DNA of 64,000 bases from Novosphingobium cyanobacteriorum (GCF_029436685.1 NZ_JAROCY010000020.1:18281-82280), one strand, 5' to 3'; numbered from the stretch's first letter, positions 32,390-40,595 are shown. Notes: generated by a model from the letters alone, not told the origin. Made by a program: numbers and translations.

Positions 32390-33397
32390 TTAAAGGAACT
32401 TCGCCATCGCGCCCGCCGTGTCGAGCATGCGGTTGGAGAAGCCCCACTCGTTGTCGTACCACGAAAGCACGCGCACCAGCTTGCCTTCGAGAACCGCGGT
32501 TTCCAGGCTGTCGATGGTCGACGAGTGCGGATCGTGGTTGAAGTCGATCGAGACCAGCGGCTCTTCGGTATAGCCCAGCACGCCCTTCAGCGCGCCTTCG
32601 GCCGCAGCCTTGAGCAGGCCGTTCACTTCTTCAACCGTGGTGTCGCGCTTCGGCGTGAAGGTCAGGTCCACCACCGAAACGTTCGGCGTCGGCACGCGGA
32701 TCGACGAACCGTCGAGCTTGCCCTTCAGGTCGGGCAGCACTTCGCCCACGGCCACGGCGGCGCCGGTGCTGGTGGGGATCATGTTCATCGCGGCGGCGCG
32801 GGCACGGCGCGGATCGCTGTGGATCTGGTCCAGGATCTTCTGGTCGTTGGTGTAGGAATGGATCGTGGTCATCAGGCCACGTTCGATGCCGATCGATTCA
32901 TGCAGCACCTTGGCCAGCGGGGCCAGGCAGTTGGTGGTGCACGATGCGTTGGACACGATCTTGTGATCGGCGGTCAGCTTCTCATGATTCACGCCGAACA
33001 CGACGGTGAGGTCCACGTTCTTGGCCGGAGCCGAAATCAGCACGCGCTTGGCGCCGGCGTCGAGGTGCTTCTGCCCGCCATCGCGATTGGTGAAGAAGCC
33101 GGTGCATTCCAGCGCGATGTCGATGCCATTGGCGGCGTGCGGCAGGTTGGCGGGATCGCGCTCGGCGGTCACCTGGATGCGCTTGCCGTTGACGATCAGG
33201 TCGTTGCCGTCAACCGACACTTCGCCCGAGAAAGCGCCGTGGACGCTGTCACGCTTGAACAGCAGGGCATTGGCCTTCGCATCGGCGAGGTCGTTGATCG
33301 AAACCAGCTCGAGCCCGGCTTCAGGCCGCTCGAGGATGGCGCGGGCGACATTGCGCCCGATGCGTCCGAAACCGTTGATCGCAACCTTGATCGCCAT
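32390..33397 (-). CDS. gap: Glyceraldehyde-3-phosphate dehydrogenase
   Basis: 335 residues. It has the Rossmann start MAIKVAINGFGRIGRNVARAI, the catalytic Cys153 in SNASCTTNCLAPL, and LMTTIHSYTNDQKILDQIHSDPRRARAAAMNMIPTSTGAA, then WYDNEWGFSNRM near the C-terminus. ND around residues 35-36 suggests NAD use. It lies 18 bp after tkt and 6 bp before the MOSC gene, as part of the tkt-gap-MOSC-pgk operon. Confidence 0.97.
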   Translation of the reverse strand: MAIKVAINGFGRIGRNVARAILERPEAGLELVSINDLADAKANALLFKRDSVHGAFSGEVSVDGNDLIVNGKRIQVTAERDPANLPHAANGIDIALECTGFFTNRDGGQKHLDAGAKRVLISAPAKNVDLTVVFGVNHEKLTADHKIVSNASCTTNCLAPLAKVLHESIGIERGLMTTIHSYTNDQKILDQIHSDPRRARAAAMNMIPTSTGAAVAVGEVLPDLKGKLDGSSIRVPTPNVSVVDLTFTPKRDTTVEEVNGLLKAAAEGALKGVLGYTEEPLVSIDFNHDPHSSTIDSLETAVLEGKLVRVLSWYDNEWGFSNRMLDTAGAMAKFL

Positions 33398-33415
33398 GTG
33401 AAGACTCCTTCTGAA

Positions 33416-35383
33416 TTAGGAAAGGCGTGCCAGAACCTGCGGAACGATCTTGTCCGCGGTCAGCCCGAAATGATCGTAGAGAACGGGGGCCGGAGCCGAA
33501 GCGCCGAAGCTGTCGATGCCGATGGTCAGGCCATCGCCGACATACTTCTGCCAGCCCAGCGTGACGCCGGCCTCGATCGAGACCTTGAGCACGTCGGCGG
33601 GCAGCACGTCTGCGCGATAGGCGGCGTCCTGCGCGTCAAACAGTTCCCAGCAGGGGAACGAGACGACATCGGCGCCAACGCCCTTTTCCTCAAGCGCGGC
33701 CGCAGTGGCCATCGCGATCTCGACTTCCGAACCGCTGGCCAGCAGCACCACCTTGCGCGCGGCCTTGGCGGAAACAAGGCGATAGGCGCCCTTGGCGCTC
33801 TTCATCTCGGTATCGAAACGCACCGGCGGCAGGTTCTGGCGCGAGAGCGCGAGGACCGACGAGGCGTGCTTGTCGGCCAGCGCCAGCGCCCAGGCCTCGG
33901 CGGTTTCCAGCGCATCGGCCGGACGGAACACCTTGAGGCCGGGGATCATGCGCAGCGACATGACGTGCTCCACCGGCTGGTGGGTCGGTCCGTCTTCACC
34001 CAGGCCGATCGAATCGTGCGTCAGCACATAGACCACACGGGTGTGCTGCAGCGCCGACATGCGGATGGCGTTGCGGCAATAGTCGGAGAAGACGAGGAAG
34101 GTGCCGCCATAGGGAACGATGCCGCCGTGCAGCGCCATGCCGTTCATGGCCGCGGCCATGCCGAATTCGCGGATGCCGTAGTAGACATGCCGACCGGCAT
34201 AATCGTGCGCACCGAACGGCGTGGTCGACTTGGTCTTCGTCAGGTTCGAACCGGTCAGGTCCGCCGATCCGCCAACCAGTTCGGGAACGGCAGCGGTGAA
34301 GGCTTCCAGCGCCATCTCGCTCGCCTTGCGGGTCGCGACCTTGGGCGGGTTGGCGATCAGAGACTGCACATAGGCGTCAAATCCGCTGTCGGCGGGCAGT
34401 TCGCCGGCCATGCGGCGGCTGAACTCGTCGGCCTTGTCGCTCTTGGCGGCGCGGGCCTGCCATTCGGCATGGGCCACCTTGCCCGCTTCACCGGTGGAGC
34501 GCCAGTTGGCAAGGATGTCTGCCGGCACTTCGAACGGAGCGGAGGTCCAGCCGAGATATTCGCGCGCGGCGGCGATTTCGTCCGCACCCAGCGGCGCGCC
34601 GTGAACGCTGTGGCCGCCCTGCTTGTTGGGCGCGCCCTTGCCGATCACGGTGCGGCAGGCGACCAGCGACGGGCGCGGATCGGCGGCGGCTTCGGCCAGC
34701 GCGCGGGCGATGTCGGCAAAGTCATGCCCGTCGCACGAAACGGTGTGCCACCCGGTGGCGGCATAGCGTGCAAGGATGTCCTCGCTGGTGGACAGCGAAG
34801 TGTCACCGTCGATGGTGATCTTGTTGTCGTCCCACAGCACGTTCAGGCGGCCAAGCTTGAGCGTGGCGGCAAGTCCGATCGCCTCGTGGTTCACGCCCTC
34901 CATCAGGCAGCCGTCGCCCGCGATCACCCAGGTCTTGTGATCGACCAGCTCGTCACCGAACTGCGCGTTCAGGTGCCGCTCGGCCATGGCCATGCCCACT
35001 GCCATGGCGATGCCCTGGCCCAGCGGGCCGGTGGTGCATTCCACGCCGGGAATCATGAAGTTCTCAGGGTGACCCGCGCAGACCGAGCCAAGCTGGCGGA
35101 AATTGCGGATGTCCTCCATCGTCGGGCTTTCATAGCCCGACAGGTGGAGCAGCGCGTAGATCAGCATCGAGCCATGGCCGGCCGACAGCACGAAGCGGTC
35201 ACGGTCAGCCCACTTCGGCGCGGAAGGATCGAACTTCAGGAACTGCGACCACAGCACGGTGGCAACGTCGGCCATGCCCATGGGCATGCCGGGGTGGCCG
35301 GAGTTCGCAGCCTGAACGGCGTCCATGGCGAGCGCACGGATCGCATTGGCCATCGGCGCCAGCACAGCGGTGTCGCGAGTCAT
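33416..35383 (-). CDS. tkt: Transketolase
   Basis: 655 residues from ATG 35383; in-frame starts at 35422 and 35461 are possible. TPP-binding features are ALAMDAVQAANSGHPGMPMGMADVATVLW, ECTTGPLGQGIAMAVGMAMAER and GDGCLMEGVNHEAIGLAATLKLGRLNVLWDDNKI. The pyrimidine domain shows YYGIREFGMAAAMNGMALHGG, and THDSIGLGEDGPTHQPVEH carries catalytic histidines. It moves two-carbon units in the pentose phosphate pathway and heads the tkt-gap-MOSC-pgk operon. Confidence 0.95.
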   Translation of the reverse strand: MTRDTAVLAPMANAIRALAMDAVQAANSGHPGMPMGMADVATVLWSQFLKFDPSAPKWADRDRFVLSAGHGSMLIYALLHLSGYESPTMEDIRNFRQLGSVCAGHPENFMIPGVECTTGPLGQGIAMAVGMAMAERHLNAQFGDELVDHKTWVIAGDGCLMEGVNHEAIGLAATLKLGRLNVLWDDNKITIDGDTSLSTSEDILARYAATGWHTVSCDGHDFADIARALAEAAADPRPSLVACRTVIGKGAPNKQGGHSVHGAPLGADEIAAAREYLGWTSAPFEVPADILANWRSTGEAGKVAHAEWQARAAKSDKADEFSRRMAGELPADSGFDAYVQSLIANPPKVATRKASEMALEAFTAAVPELVGGSADLTGSNLTKTKSTTPFGAHDYAGRHVYYGIREFGMAAAMNGMALHGGIVPYGGTFLVFSDYCRNAIRMSALQHTRVVYVLTHDSIGLGEDGPTHQPVEHVMSLRMIPGLKVFRPADALETAEAWALALADKHASSVLALSRQNLPPVRFDTEMKSAKGAYRLVSAKAARKVVLLASGSEVEIAMATAAALEEKGVGADVVSFPCWELFDAQDAAYRADVLPADVLKVSIEAGVTLGWQKYVGDGLTIGIDSFGASAPAPVLYDHFGLTADKIVPQVLARLS

Positions 35384-35515
35384 AACCTGAAAAAGCCCTT
35401 CCAAAGCGCCCTGATGCGCCATTGCCGGTGATTCGGAGCGCGGCCTCATTGGCCACCCCATACCCCACCGTCAAGGCTGGCGCCCCGCGCATTGCATTGC
35501 ACGGCCTGCGATTCG

Positions 35516-35531
35516 GTGCATTCGTATGCAC
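35516..35531. promoter_or_regulatory. Palindrome GTGCATTCGTATGCAC in the tkt / coiled-coil gene divergent region
   Basis: Perfect 6-bp arms GTGCAT/ATGCAC surround TCGT. Two related TGCA-rich sequences flank it: TTGCATTGCAC at about 35493-35503, and GTGCAGTGCAAC at about 35562-35573. The 256-bp space separates the divergent tkt and zapA transcription units. This is a candidate operator for either; no regulator is known. Confidence 0.35.
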
Positions 35532-35639
35532 AGCCGGAGTTGCGCGGGCAAGCAAAACTGTGTGCAGTGCAACAGCGAAAGCTGGGGATGGAGGATCAAC
35601 CCGGCTTGCAGAGCGGCAAGGCTGTGGTAGCGCAAGGCC

Positions 35640-35834
35640 ATGGGAACCGATGGTCTGGACTCGGCGCTCGACCGGATCGAGCAGGCGCTGGTACGGCTGG
35701 AAGATGCCGTTTCCATGCGTGAGGCGCAGGCAGCCGAACTGGGCGATCTCAAGGCCCGGCATCGCAAGCTGAAGGAAACGGTGACGCAGGAACTGCGCCA
35801 GCTCGACCTCCTTCTCACCAACTTGCCGCAATAA
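35640..35834 (+). CDS. Small coiled-coil protein upstream of zapA
   Basis: 64 residues, MGTDGLDSALDRIEQALVRL..., predicted as a continuous amphipathic helix or coiled coil with no membrane segment. It lies 18 bp before zapA on the same strand, so the two are likely co-transcribed. Short coiled-coil proteins in this position are common in alphaproteobacteria. A cell-division role is only an inference from the neighbour. Confidence 0.7.
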   Translation: MGTDGLDSALDRIEQALVRLEDAVSMREAQAAELGDLKARHRKLKETVTQELRQLDLLLTNLPQ

Positions 35835-35852
35835 GCCAGCACCGGAACCGCG

Positions 35853-36191
35853 ATGAGCAACGTCACCCTGCAGATCGGCGGCCGCCCCTTCACCGTTTCG
35901 GCGGCTGAAGGCGAGGAAGCGCATATCGAGATGCTCGGCCGCATGATCGACGAGCGGGTAAAGCGGATGGGCGGCAACAGCCAGAGCGAGGCTCGGATGA
36001 TGCTGTTCGCGGCGCTGATCCTGGCCGATGAACTGCACGAGGAGCACCGCAAGGCCCCTCCCCCACCGCCAGAACCCGTCGCCGCGCCTTCTGCCGAAGT
36101 GTCTGCCCAGGTGCTCTCCCGCATCGAGTCACTGGCCGAGCGCGTGGAAAAGCTGGCGCAAACCCTTGAGCATGCGACCTCGGCATCCTAG
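35853..36191 (+). CDS. zapA: Cell division protein ZapA
   Basis: 112 residues. The ZapA domain is visible: VTLQIGGRPFTVSAAEGEEAHIEMLGRMIDERVKRM, followed by a Pro-rich hinge (PPPPPEPVAAPS) and a C-terminal coiled coil (VLSRIESLAERVEKLAQTLEHA). ZapA cross-links FtsZ filaments at the division site. The 6S RNA starts just after its stop, and then comes 5-formyl-THF cyclo-ligase. Confidence 0.9.
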   Translation: MSNVTLQIGGRPFTVSAAEGEEAHIEMLGRMIDERVKRMGGNSQSEARMMLFAALILADELHEEHRKAPPPPPEPVAAPSAEVSAQVLSRIESLAERVEKLAQTLEHATSAS

Positions 36192-36194
36192 ATG

Positions 36195-36366
36195 GGGTCG
36201 TGACGGGTACTGCCCGGCACGAGCCGCATGAACATCCCTGAGGCTATAAGCAATCCAAGGGGGCTGTCCCTGCCGGGACCCTGGTCCTGGATACATGGTC
36301 CCCACCTGACGTGAAGGCGTCAGAGGATTTTCCGAGCAAACGACCCATGGTGGTCCCGTCACCCAC
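36195..36366 (+). ncRNA. ssrS: 6S RNA
   Basis: About 170 nt between zapA and the 5-formyltetrahydrofolate cyclo-ligase gene, the conserved place of 6S RNA. The closing stem GTGACGGG (36200-36207) pairs perfectly with CCCGTCAC (36355-36362). Interrupted inner pairing (for example around CTGCCGGGACC and GGTCCCC) leaves a central single-stranded bubble. 6S RNA mimics an open promoter and inhibits sigma-70 polymerase in stationary phase. Exact ends are approximate. Confidence 0.85.
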
Positions 36367-36399
36367 CTTCCTTCCCGCCTGGAGCAGCACGGTTTGCAG

Positions 36400-36963
36400 A
36401 TGAAGGCCGAACTTCGCCGCAGGCTGCGCGCAGAGCGCAAGGCACATGTCGCCGCGCTGGATCCGCGCGTGGGCGCGCTGGTGATGATGCGCCCGCCCGC
36501 GCCGCTCCTGGCGCTGGTGCCGCCGGGCGCTGTCGTGGGCCTCTACTACAATTCGCCCGAAGAGACGCCCACCGGCGGCTATGCCCGCTTCCTTGTCGAT
36601 GCAGGACACACAGTTGCCCTGCCGTGGTTTGCCGCACGCGATGAAGCAATGACATTCCGCACCTGGGCCTCGCCCCACGTCGACGAATTGCTGGGCATGG
36701 GGCCATACGGGCCTCAGCCATTGGCCGATGCGGCAGAGGTGACGCCCGACGTCCTGTTCGTGCCGCTGGTCGGCTTCGATGTCGAAGGCGGCCGGCTGGG
36801 CCAGGGCGGCGGCCACTATGACCGCTGGCTGGCGGCGCACCCGGATGTGCCGGCCATCGGCATGGCGTGGGATTGCCAGCTGGTCGATGCCTTGCCCCGC
36901 GAGGCGCATGACCGGCCCCTTGCCGCCGTGGTAACGCCGACGCGACTCTACGGGCCATTCTGA
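36400..36963 (+). CDS. 5-formyltetrahydrofolate cyclo-ligase
   Basis: 187 residues from ATG 36400; a TTG at 36394 is in frame. Features are an N-terminal basic helix (MKAELRRRLRAERKAHVAAL), VGLYYNSPEETPTGGYARFL, and the signature PDVLFVPLVGFDVEGGRLGQGGGHYDRWLA with the ATP-binding GRLGxGGGxYDR. It recycles 5-formyl-THF to methenyl-THF. Its 6S RNA neighbour matches the ssrS-ygfA link known from other proteobacteria. Confidence 0.93.
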   Translation: MKAELRRRLRAERKAHVAALDPRVGALVMMRPPAPLLALVPPGAVVGLYYNSPEETPTGGYARFLVDAGHTVALPWFAARDEAMTFRTWASPHVDELLGMGPYGPQPLADAAEVTPDVLFVPLVGFDVEGGRLGQGGGHYDRWLAAHPDVPAIGMAWDCQLVDALPREAHDRPLAAVVTPTRLYGPF

Positions 36964-36977
36964 GGACTCATTCCGCC

Positions 36978-37196
36978 GTGAACGACGATTACAAGCCGAC
37001 ATGGCGCAAGCCGGTGGGAATCCTCGCGCTGATCACGGCGCTGATGGTCTATGCCGGAATCGTCGCGGCGCTGTCCGGCCCGCTTTCCGCGCTGCCGGTG
37101 CTGGTGCAGACACCGGTCTACCTGATCCTCGGCGTCGCCTGGCTGCTGCCGCTGCGCCGCTTCCTGATCTGGATGGAAACCGGCCGCTGGGGCTGA
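36978..37196 (+). CDS. DUF2842 membrane protein
   Basis: 72 residues with a GTG start. Two transmembrane helices (VGILALITALMVYAGIVAAL and PVYLILGVAWLLPLRRFLI) and the ending METGRWG are typical of DUF2842, a small alphaproteobacterial family of unknown function. It lies 14 bp after the cyclo-ligase gene. Confidence 0.85.
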   Translation: MNDDYKPTWRKPVGILALITALMVYAGIVAALSGPLSALPVLVQTPVYLILGVAWLLPLRRFLIWMETGRWG

Positions 37197-37266
37197 TCTT
37201 CAAGGCTGTTGGCGATCCTGGGGGAATGGCTTAACCGTTTGCCGAAACGCGAACGGGAGAGACGCC

Positions 37267-37644
37267 ATGCCAAGTCCAGTCGAAACGGTCGAAGCCTTCT
37301 GCGCGATGTGGGCGCAACCGGGCGGCTTTGCGCAATCGGTGCGCGACTATTTCACCGACGAGACCGACTACGAAAACGTGGGCCTATCGCACACCGTGGG
37401 CGTGGATCAGGCGCTGGCGATGATCGGGCAGTTCGAACAGGGCATGGGCCTTGCCACCATCGGCGTGGATATGCTGGAGATCGTGGCGCAGGGCGATACC
37501 GTACTGACCGAGCGGGTGGACCACATGATCAACGCCGCCGGCGAAACCTTCACCTCGATCCGCCTGATGGGCATCTTCAAGCTGCGGGACGGCAAGATCG
37601 TGCAGTGGCGTGACTACTTCGACGCATCGCCCTTCAAGGGCTGA
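37267..37644 (+). CDS. SnoaL/limonene-epoxide-hydrolase-like protein
   Basis: 125 residues with an NTF2-like alpha+beta fold: VETVEAFCAMWAQPGGFAQSVRDYFTDETDYENVGLSHTVG, GDTVLTERVDHMINAAGETFTSIRLMGIFKLRDGKIVQWRDYFD. The ending LRDGKIVQWRDYFD is characteristic of the LEH/SnoaL_2 group. The substrate is not predictable. GGGAGAG lies about 6 nt before the ATG. Confidence 0.8.
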   Translation: MPSPVETVEAFCAMWAQPGGFAQSVRDYFTDETDYENVGLSHTVGVDQALAMIGQFEQGMGLATIGVDMLEIVAQGDTVLTERVDHMINAAGETFTSIRLMGIFKLRDGKIVQWRDYFDASPFKG

Positions 37645-37656
37645 AAAGCCGTACGT

Positions 37657-37703
37657 TGAGAACGACTGAGAGGGGGTTGAAGTCGACTGAGGGCGACTGA
37701 GGC
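37657..37703. repeat. Dispersed CGACTGAG repeat cluster
   Basis: Three tandem partial units, GTTGAGAACGACTGAG, GTTGAAGTCGACTGAG and GGGCGACTGAGG, lie in the intergenic space. The same core, GGTTGAGATCGACTGA, occurs twice on the minus strand within the putA coding sequence (22672-22711). Confidence 0.6.
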
Positions 37704-37720
37704 GGGGTCAAGAACGCGAA

Positions 37721-37740
37721 AGGGCGCCCTGAGGCGCCCT
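37721..37740 (-). terminator. Hairpin after tRNA-Asp genes
   Basis: AGGGCGCC (37721-37728) and GGCGCCCT (37733-37740) form a perfect 8-bp stem with a 4-nt loop. On the minus strand it is followed by TTCGCGTTC. It lies 18 bp past the 3' end of the second tRNA-Asp. Confidence 0.7.
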
Positions 37741-37757
37741 TCCTGTCGCGTCTGACG

Positions 37758-37834
37758 TGGCGCGAGTGACGGGGCTCGAACCCGCGACCTCCGGCGTGAC
37801 AGGCCGGCACTCTAACCAACTGAGCTACACCCGC
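37758..37834 (-). tRNA. tRNA-Asp (anticodon GTC), copy 2
   Basis: 77 nt with an encoded CCA. The acceptor GCGGGTG pairs with CACTCGC (one G-T wobble), and the anticodon loop carries GTC. It is identical in sequence to the copy at 37877-37953. Confidence 0.97.
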
Positions 37835-37842
37835 GTAACGTC

Positions 37843-37865
37843 AAAAAAAGCGCCGTGAAGGCGCT
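37843..37865 (-). terminator. Terminator between the two tRNA-Asp genes
   Basis: On the minus strand AGCGCC-TTCAC-GGCGCT is followed by a T run (37843-37848). It could partly uncouple the two tRNA copies, or lie within a processed dimeric precursor. Confidence 0.65.
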
Positions 37866-37876
37866 TCCCCAAGCGG

Positions 37877-37953
37877 TGGCGCGAGTGACGGGGCTCGAAC
37901 CCGCGACCTCCGGCGTGACAGGCCGGCACTCTAACCAACTGAGCTACACCCGC
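37877..37953 (-). tRNA. tRNA-Asp (anticodon GTC), copy 1
   Basis: 77 nt with an encoded CCA; same sequence as the neighbouring copy. Its promoter should lie in 37954-38050. Confidence 0.97.
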
Positions 37954-38139
37954 GTTTCCGCTTGGGAGCCGCGCCACTATGCCACAGTCGCGGGCCTGTC
38001 AACAATGGCCAGGACATTTTTTGCGCGGGCGTGGACAGGCCGCCCTCAGGGTATGGTTTCTGGGCCGTTTACCAAGTTTTAGCCGCCCCTGTGCGATCAC
38101 GGGAACCAGAAGGCGCAAGGGGCGCTGACGGGGGCAGAC

Positions 38140-38610
38140 GTGGCGATGGACAGGGCGATGGCCGTGTTGGCAGCAGGTGTGGCAGTGACAGCGCCCATGG
38201 CGGCGCAGGCGGCCGATGCGGTGCAGCTGGCCAGTGACGTGTTCGTGGAACGCTTCCATCCGGCGCCGGGTGGCCGCACCGCCCGCGTGCTGGAGCGCGC
38301 CGAGCGACTGCAGCCGGGCGACCGCGTGGTCTTCGTGGTCAACTGGACGGCCCGCCGCGGCAAGGACTTCACGGTGACCAACCCCCTGCCCCGCACCGTT
38401 TCCTTTCAGGGAACAGCCGGTGGCGACGAGGAAGTCTCGGTCGATGGCGGGCGCACCTGGGGCCTGCTGGACGACCTGGTGGTGCGCGAGGCCGATGGCC
38501 GGCTGCGGCACGCGGTGCCTGAGGACGTGACCCACCTGCGCTGGCGCGTGCCGGGCGCAATGGCGGCGCTGGGCAACGGGCGGATGACCTATCGCGGGAT
38601 CGTGCGCTGA
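38140..38610 (+). CDS. Secreted hypothetical protein with a beta-sandwich-like domain
   Basis: 156 residues from GTG 38140 (ATG 38146 also possible). A signal peptide (AMAVLAAGVAVTAPMAAQAADA) precedes a domain resembling DUF11-type repeats: LERAERLQPGDRVVFVVNWTARRGKDFTVTNPLPRTVSFQGTAGGDEEVSVDGGRTWG. The context (GDRVVFVVNWxNxG and VTNPLPxxVxFxGTA) is seen in bacterial surface proteins with conserved-repeat domains. Specific function unknown. Confidence 0.65.
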   Translation: MAMDRAMAVLAAGVAVTAPMAAQAADAVQLASDVFVERFHPAPGGRTARVLERAERLQPGDRVVFVVNWTARRGKDFTVTNPLPRTVSFQGTAGGDEEVSVDGGRTWGLLDDLVVREADGRLRHAVPEDVTHLRWRVPGAMAALGNGRMTYRGIVR

Positions 38611-38617
38611 GCGCCGA

Positions 38618-39193
38618 TCAGCATTTTTCGTACTTCCAGTTGCGCTTCAGCCCTTGGGCGATCCACTCGGTCGCCTGGGCAATCCGCCTGTCGCGGGTCG
38701 CATCGGTCTTCGCATCGGTGATCCATTCGAGATATTCGCGCTGCTGCGCAGGCGTGAACGCATCGAAATGAGCCTGCGCACCGGCGGCAGCGGATAGCGC
38801 CGCCGCGAAGGGTTGAGGCATGGCGATGGGAGCCTTTGGCGGCTTGCCCACCCGGGGCTTCGTTGGCGTAACTGCAGATTCCCGCAGGCGATCGACCAGC
38901 TCGGCGGGCGGCGGAAGGTCAGACAGCGCGGTGATCCGGTCAAACTGCCCCATGGCGTTGCCCTGCCGCCCCTGACCATGGATCACGAAGGCGCAATGCG
39001 CCTTGAACGCCGCCATCCCCGCCAGATTGCGCCCTTCAAGCACGAAGTGCGGCATGTTCCACTTGATCGCCTCGGCAATGCCGGGAAAGGCATCGTGAAC
39101 AAGCGCGCGCAGGTGGCGCAGCACCGGCTGCGCGAACGGCGCGGCCTGATCGATATAGGCATCGACGCGGGGATCGGTTTGCGGTGCAGGCAT
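38618..39193 (-). CDS. YdeI/OmpD-associated family protein (DUF1801 plus OmdA-like)
   Basis: 191 residues from ATG 39193. The N-terminal part is DUF1801-like (VDAYIDQAAPFAQPVLRHLRALVHDAFPGIAEAIKWNMPHFVLEG). The C-terminal part (AALSAAAGAQAHFDAFTPAQQREYLEWITDAKTDATRDRRIAQATEWIAQGLKRNWKYE) is the OmdA/YdeI signature. The family is linked to antimicrobial-peptide protection in some enterobacteria; the role here is not known. It is convergent with the secreted-protein gene at 38140. Confidence 0.82.
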   Translation of the reverse strand: MPAPQTDPRVDAYIDQAAPFAQPVLRHLRALVHDAFPGIAEAIKWNMPHFVLEGRNLAGMAAFKAHCAFVIHGQGRQGNAMGQFDRITALSDLPPPAELVDRLRESAVTPTKPRVGKPPKAPIAMPQPFAAALSAAAGAQAHFDAFTPAQQREYLEWITDAKTDATRDRRIAQATEWIAQGLKRNWKYEKC

Positions 39194-39229
39194 CGTTCGC
39201 TCCCGTGAACGCGTCCCTGCCATAGCAGA

Positions 39230-40591
39230 TCAATCGGCCAGCAGCAGCACCGGAGTTTCGATCAGCCTGCGCACCGCCTGGACAAAACTGGCGGCATCGT
39301 GGCCATCGACGACGCGGTGGTCGCAGCTGATCGAGATGTTCATCAGCTTGCGCTTTTCGATCCGCTCCCCACCCATGCCATCGGGCACGAACAAGGGCCG
39401 CTCGACGATGCGGTTGGGGCCGATGATGGCGACTTCGGGGCGGTTGATCACCGGGGTGGTGGCGATCCCGCCCAAGGGACCGAGCGAGGTGACGGTGAGC
39501 GTGGAGCCCGACAACTCGGTGGACTTGGCCGTGCCGTTGCGCGCGGCGTCGGCCAGCCGCACGATCTCGCGCGCCAGCTGCCACAGGTTCAGCGACTGGG
39601 CATCGCGGATCACCGGGACCATAAGGCCCGACGGCGTCTGCGCGGCCAGCCCCAAGTGGACCGCGCCGTAACGCGTGACGATGCCGGCTTCGTCATCGTA
39701 ACGCGCGTTGATCATCGGATAGGCCGGCAGCGCACGGCAGATCGCGGTGATCAGCAGCGGCAGCATGGTGAGCTTGGGCTTGTCTCCCCGCGCATCGTTC
39801 AACTGCGCCCGCATGGCTTCGAGCGCGGTGACATCGCATTCCTCCACATAGGAGAAGTGCGGGATGTGGCGCTTGGACGCGGCCATGTTTTCGGCAATGC
39901 GGCGGCGCAGGCCGATGACCTTGATCTGCTCATCAGCGCGTGCCTTGCCGGCAGAGCCATAACCGCCCGCGCCGTTGTAGGCGAGGAACTGGTCCAGATC
40001 GGAGTGGCGGATGCGGCCTTCCTCGGACGGGCGGACCTGCGCAAGATCGATGCCGAGATCGCGGGCGCGCTGGCGCACGGCGGGGCTGGCGAGGACTTTG
40101 GCGTTGCTGACGGCTGCGCCCGGTGTCTCGACTTCGCTCGACACGAACGGGGGTCGGGGTTTGGGGTCTGGCGTTGCGCGCGGTGCTTCGACAGGCTCAG
40201 CACGAGCGGGTTCGGGTGTAGGTTCGGGTGCCGGGCTTGGTGTCTCGACTTCGCTCGAAACGAACGGTTGGGCGGGTTCGGCAGATTGAGCGGATTCCCC
40301 CTCTCCCAACCCTTTCCCCTGAGGAGGAGAGGGCTTTTCGTCCTCCCCGCCTTCGGTCTCGATAGTGACGAGGGCGCTGCCGATGGCGATCATGTCGCCC
40401 ACCTCGCCGGCCACGGTCAGGATGCGGCCCGTGACCGGGCTTTCCATTTCGACCGTGGCCTTGTCGGTCATCATGTCGGCAATCGGGGCGTCTTCGCGGA
40501 CCATGTCGCCCGGCTTGACGTGCCAGGCGACGATCTCGGCCTCGGCAATGCCTTCGCCGATATCGGGCAAGCGGAAAGTGTAGGTTCCCAT
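39230..40591 (-). CDS. bkdB: Dihydrolipoamide acyltransferase (E2) of branched-chain 2-oxoacid dehydrogenase
   Basis: 453 residues. A single lipoyl domain (FRLPDIGEGIAEAEIVAWHVKPGD; lipoyl Lys44 in TDKATVEM), a linker of about 100 residues rich in Pro/Ala/Glu, and an E3-binding domain (LASPAVRQRARDLGIDLAQVRPSEEGRIRHSDLDQFL) precede the catalytic domain with the active His in SCDHRVVDGHDAASF. The linker is encoded partly by dispersed DNA repeats (40122-40334), giving two copies of FVSSEVETP and one RAEPVEAP. It lies 4 bp after E1 beta. Confidence 0.93.
   Translation of the reverse strand: MGTYTFRLPDIGEGIAEAEIVAWHVKPGDMVREDAPIADMMTDKATVEMESPVTGRILTVAGEVGDMIAIGSALVTIETEGGEDEKPSPPQGKGLGEGESAQSAEPAQPFVSSEVETPSPAPEPTPEPARAEPVEAPRATPDPKPRPPFVSSEVETPGAAVSNAKVLASPAVRQRARDLGIDLAQVRPSEEGRIRHSDLDQFLAYNGAGGYGSAGKARADEQIKVIGLRRRIAENMAASKRHIPHFSYVEECDVTALEAMRAQLNDARGDKPKLTMLPLLITAICRALPAYPMINARYDDEAGIVTRYGAVHLGLAAQTPSGLMVPVIRDAQSLNLWQLAREIVRLADAARNGTAKSTELSGSTLTVTSLGPLGGIATTPVINRPEVAIIGPNRIVERPLFVPDGMGGERIEKRKLMNISISCDHRVVDGHDAASFVQAVRRLIETPVLLLAD
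40122..40334. repeat. Four dispersed repeats inside the E2 linker coding sequence
   Basis: Three GGTGTCTCGACTTCGCTCG-type units start at 40122, 40182 and 40239 (60 and 57 bp apart). They are near copies of the intergenic palindromes at 5599 and 25775. A fourth, different unit (CCCCCTCTCCCAACCC, 40297-40334) adds the peptide PSPPQGKGLGEGE. All lie between the lipoyl and E3-binding domains and keep the frame open. Confidence 0.75.
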
Positions 40592-40595
40592 CGGA

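Noticed and set aside
31913..35431. 1172-residue open frame on the plus strand
   Set aside because: It is antisense to gap and tkt, which are unmistakable, and its His/Gln/Arg-rich composition is a typical high-GC shadow.
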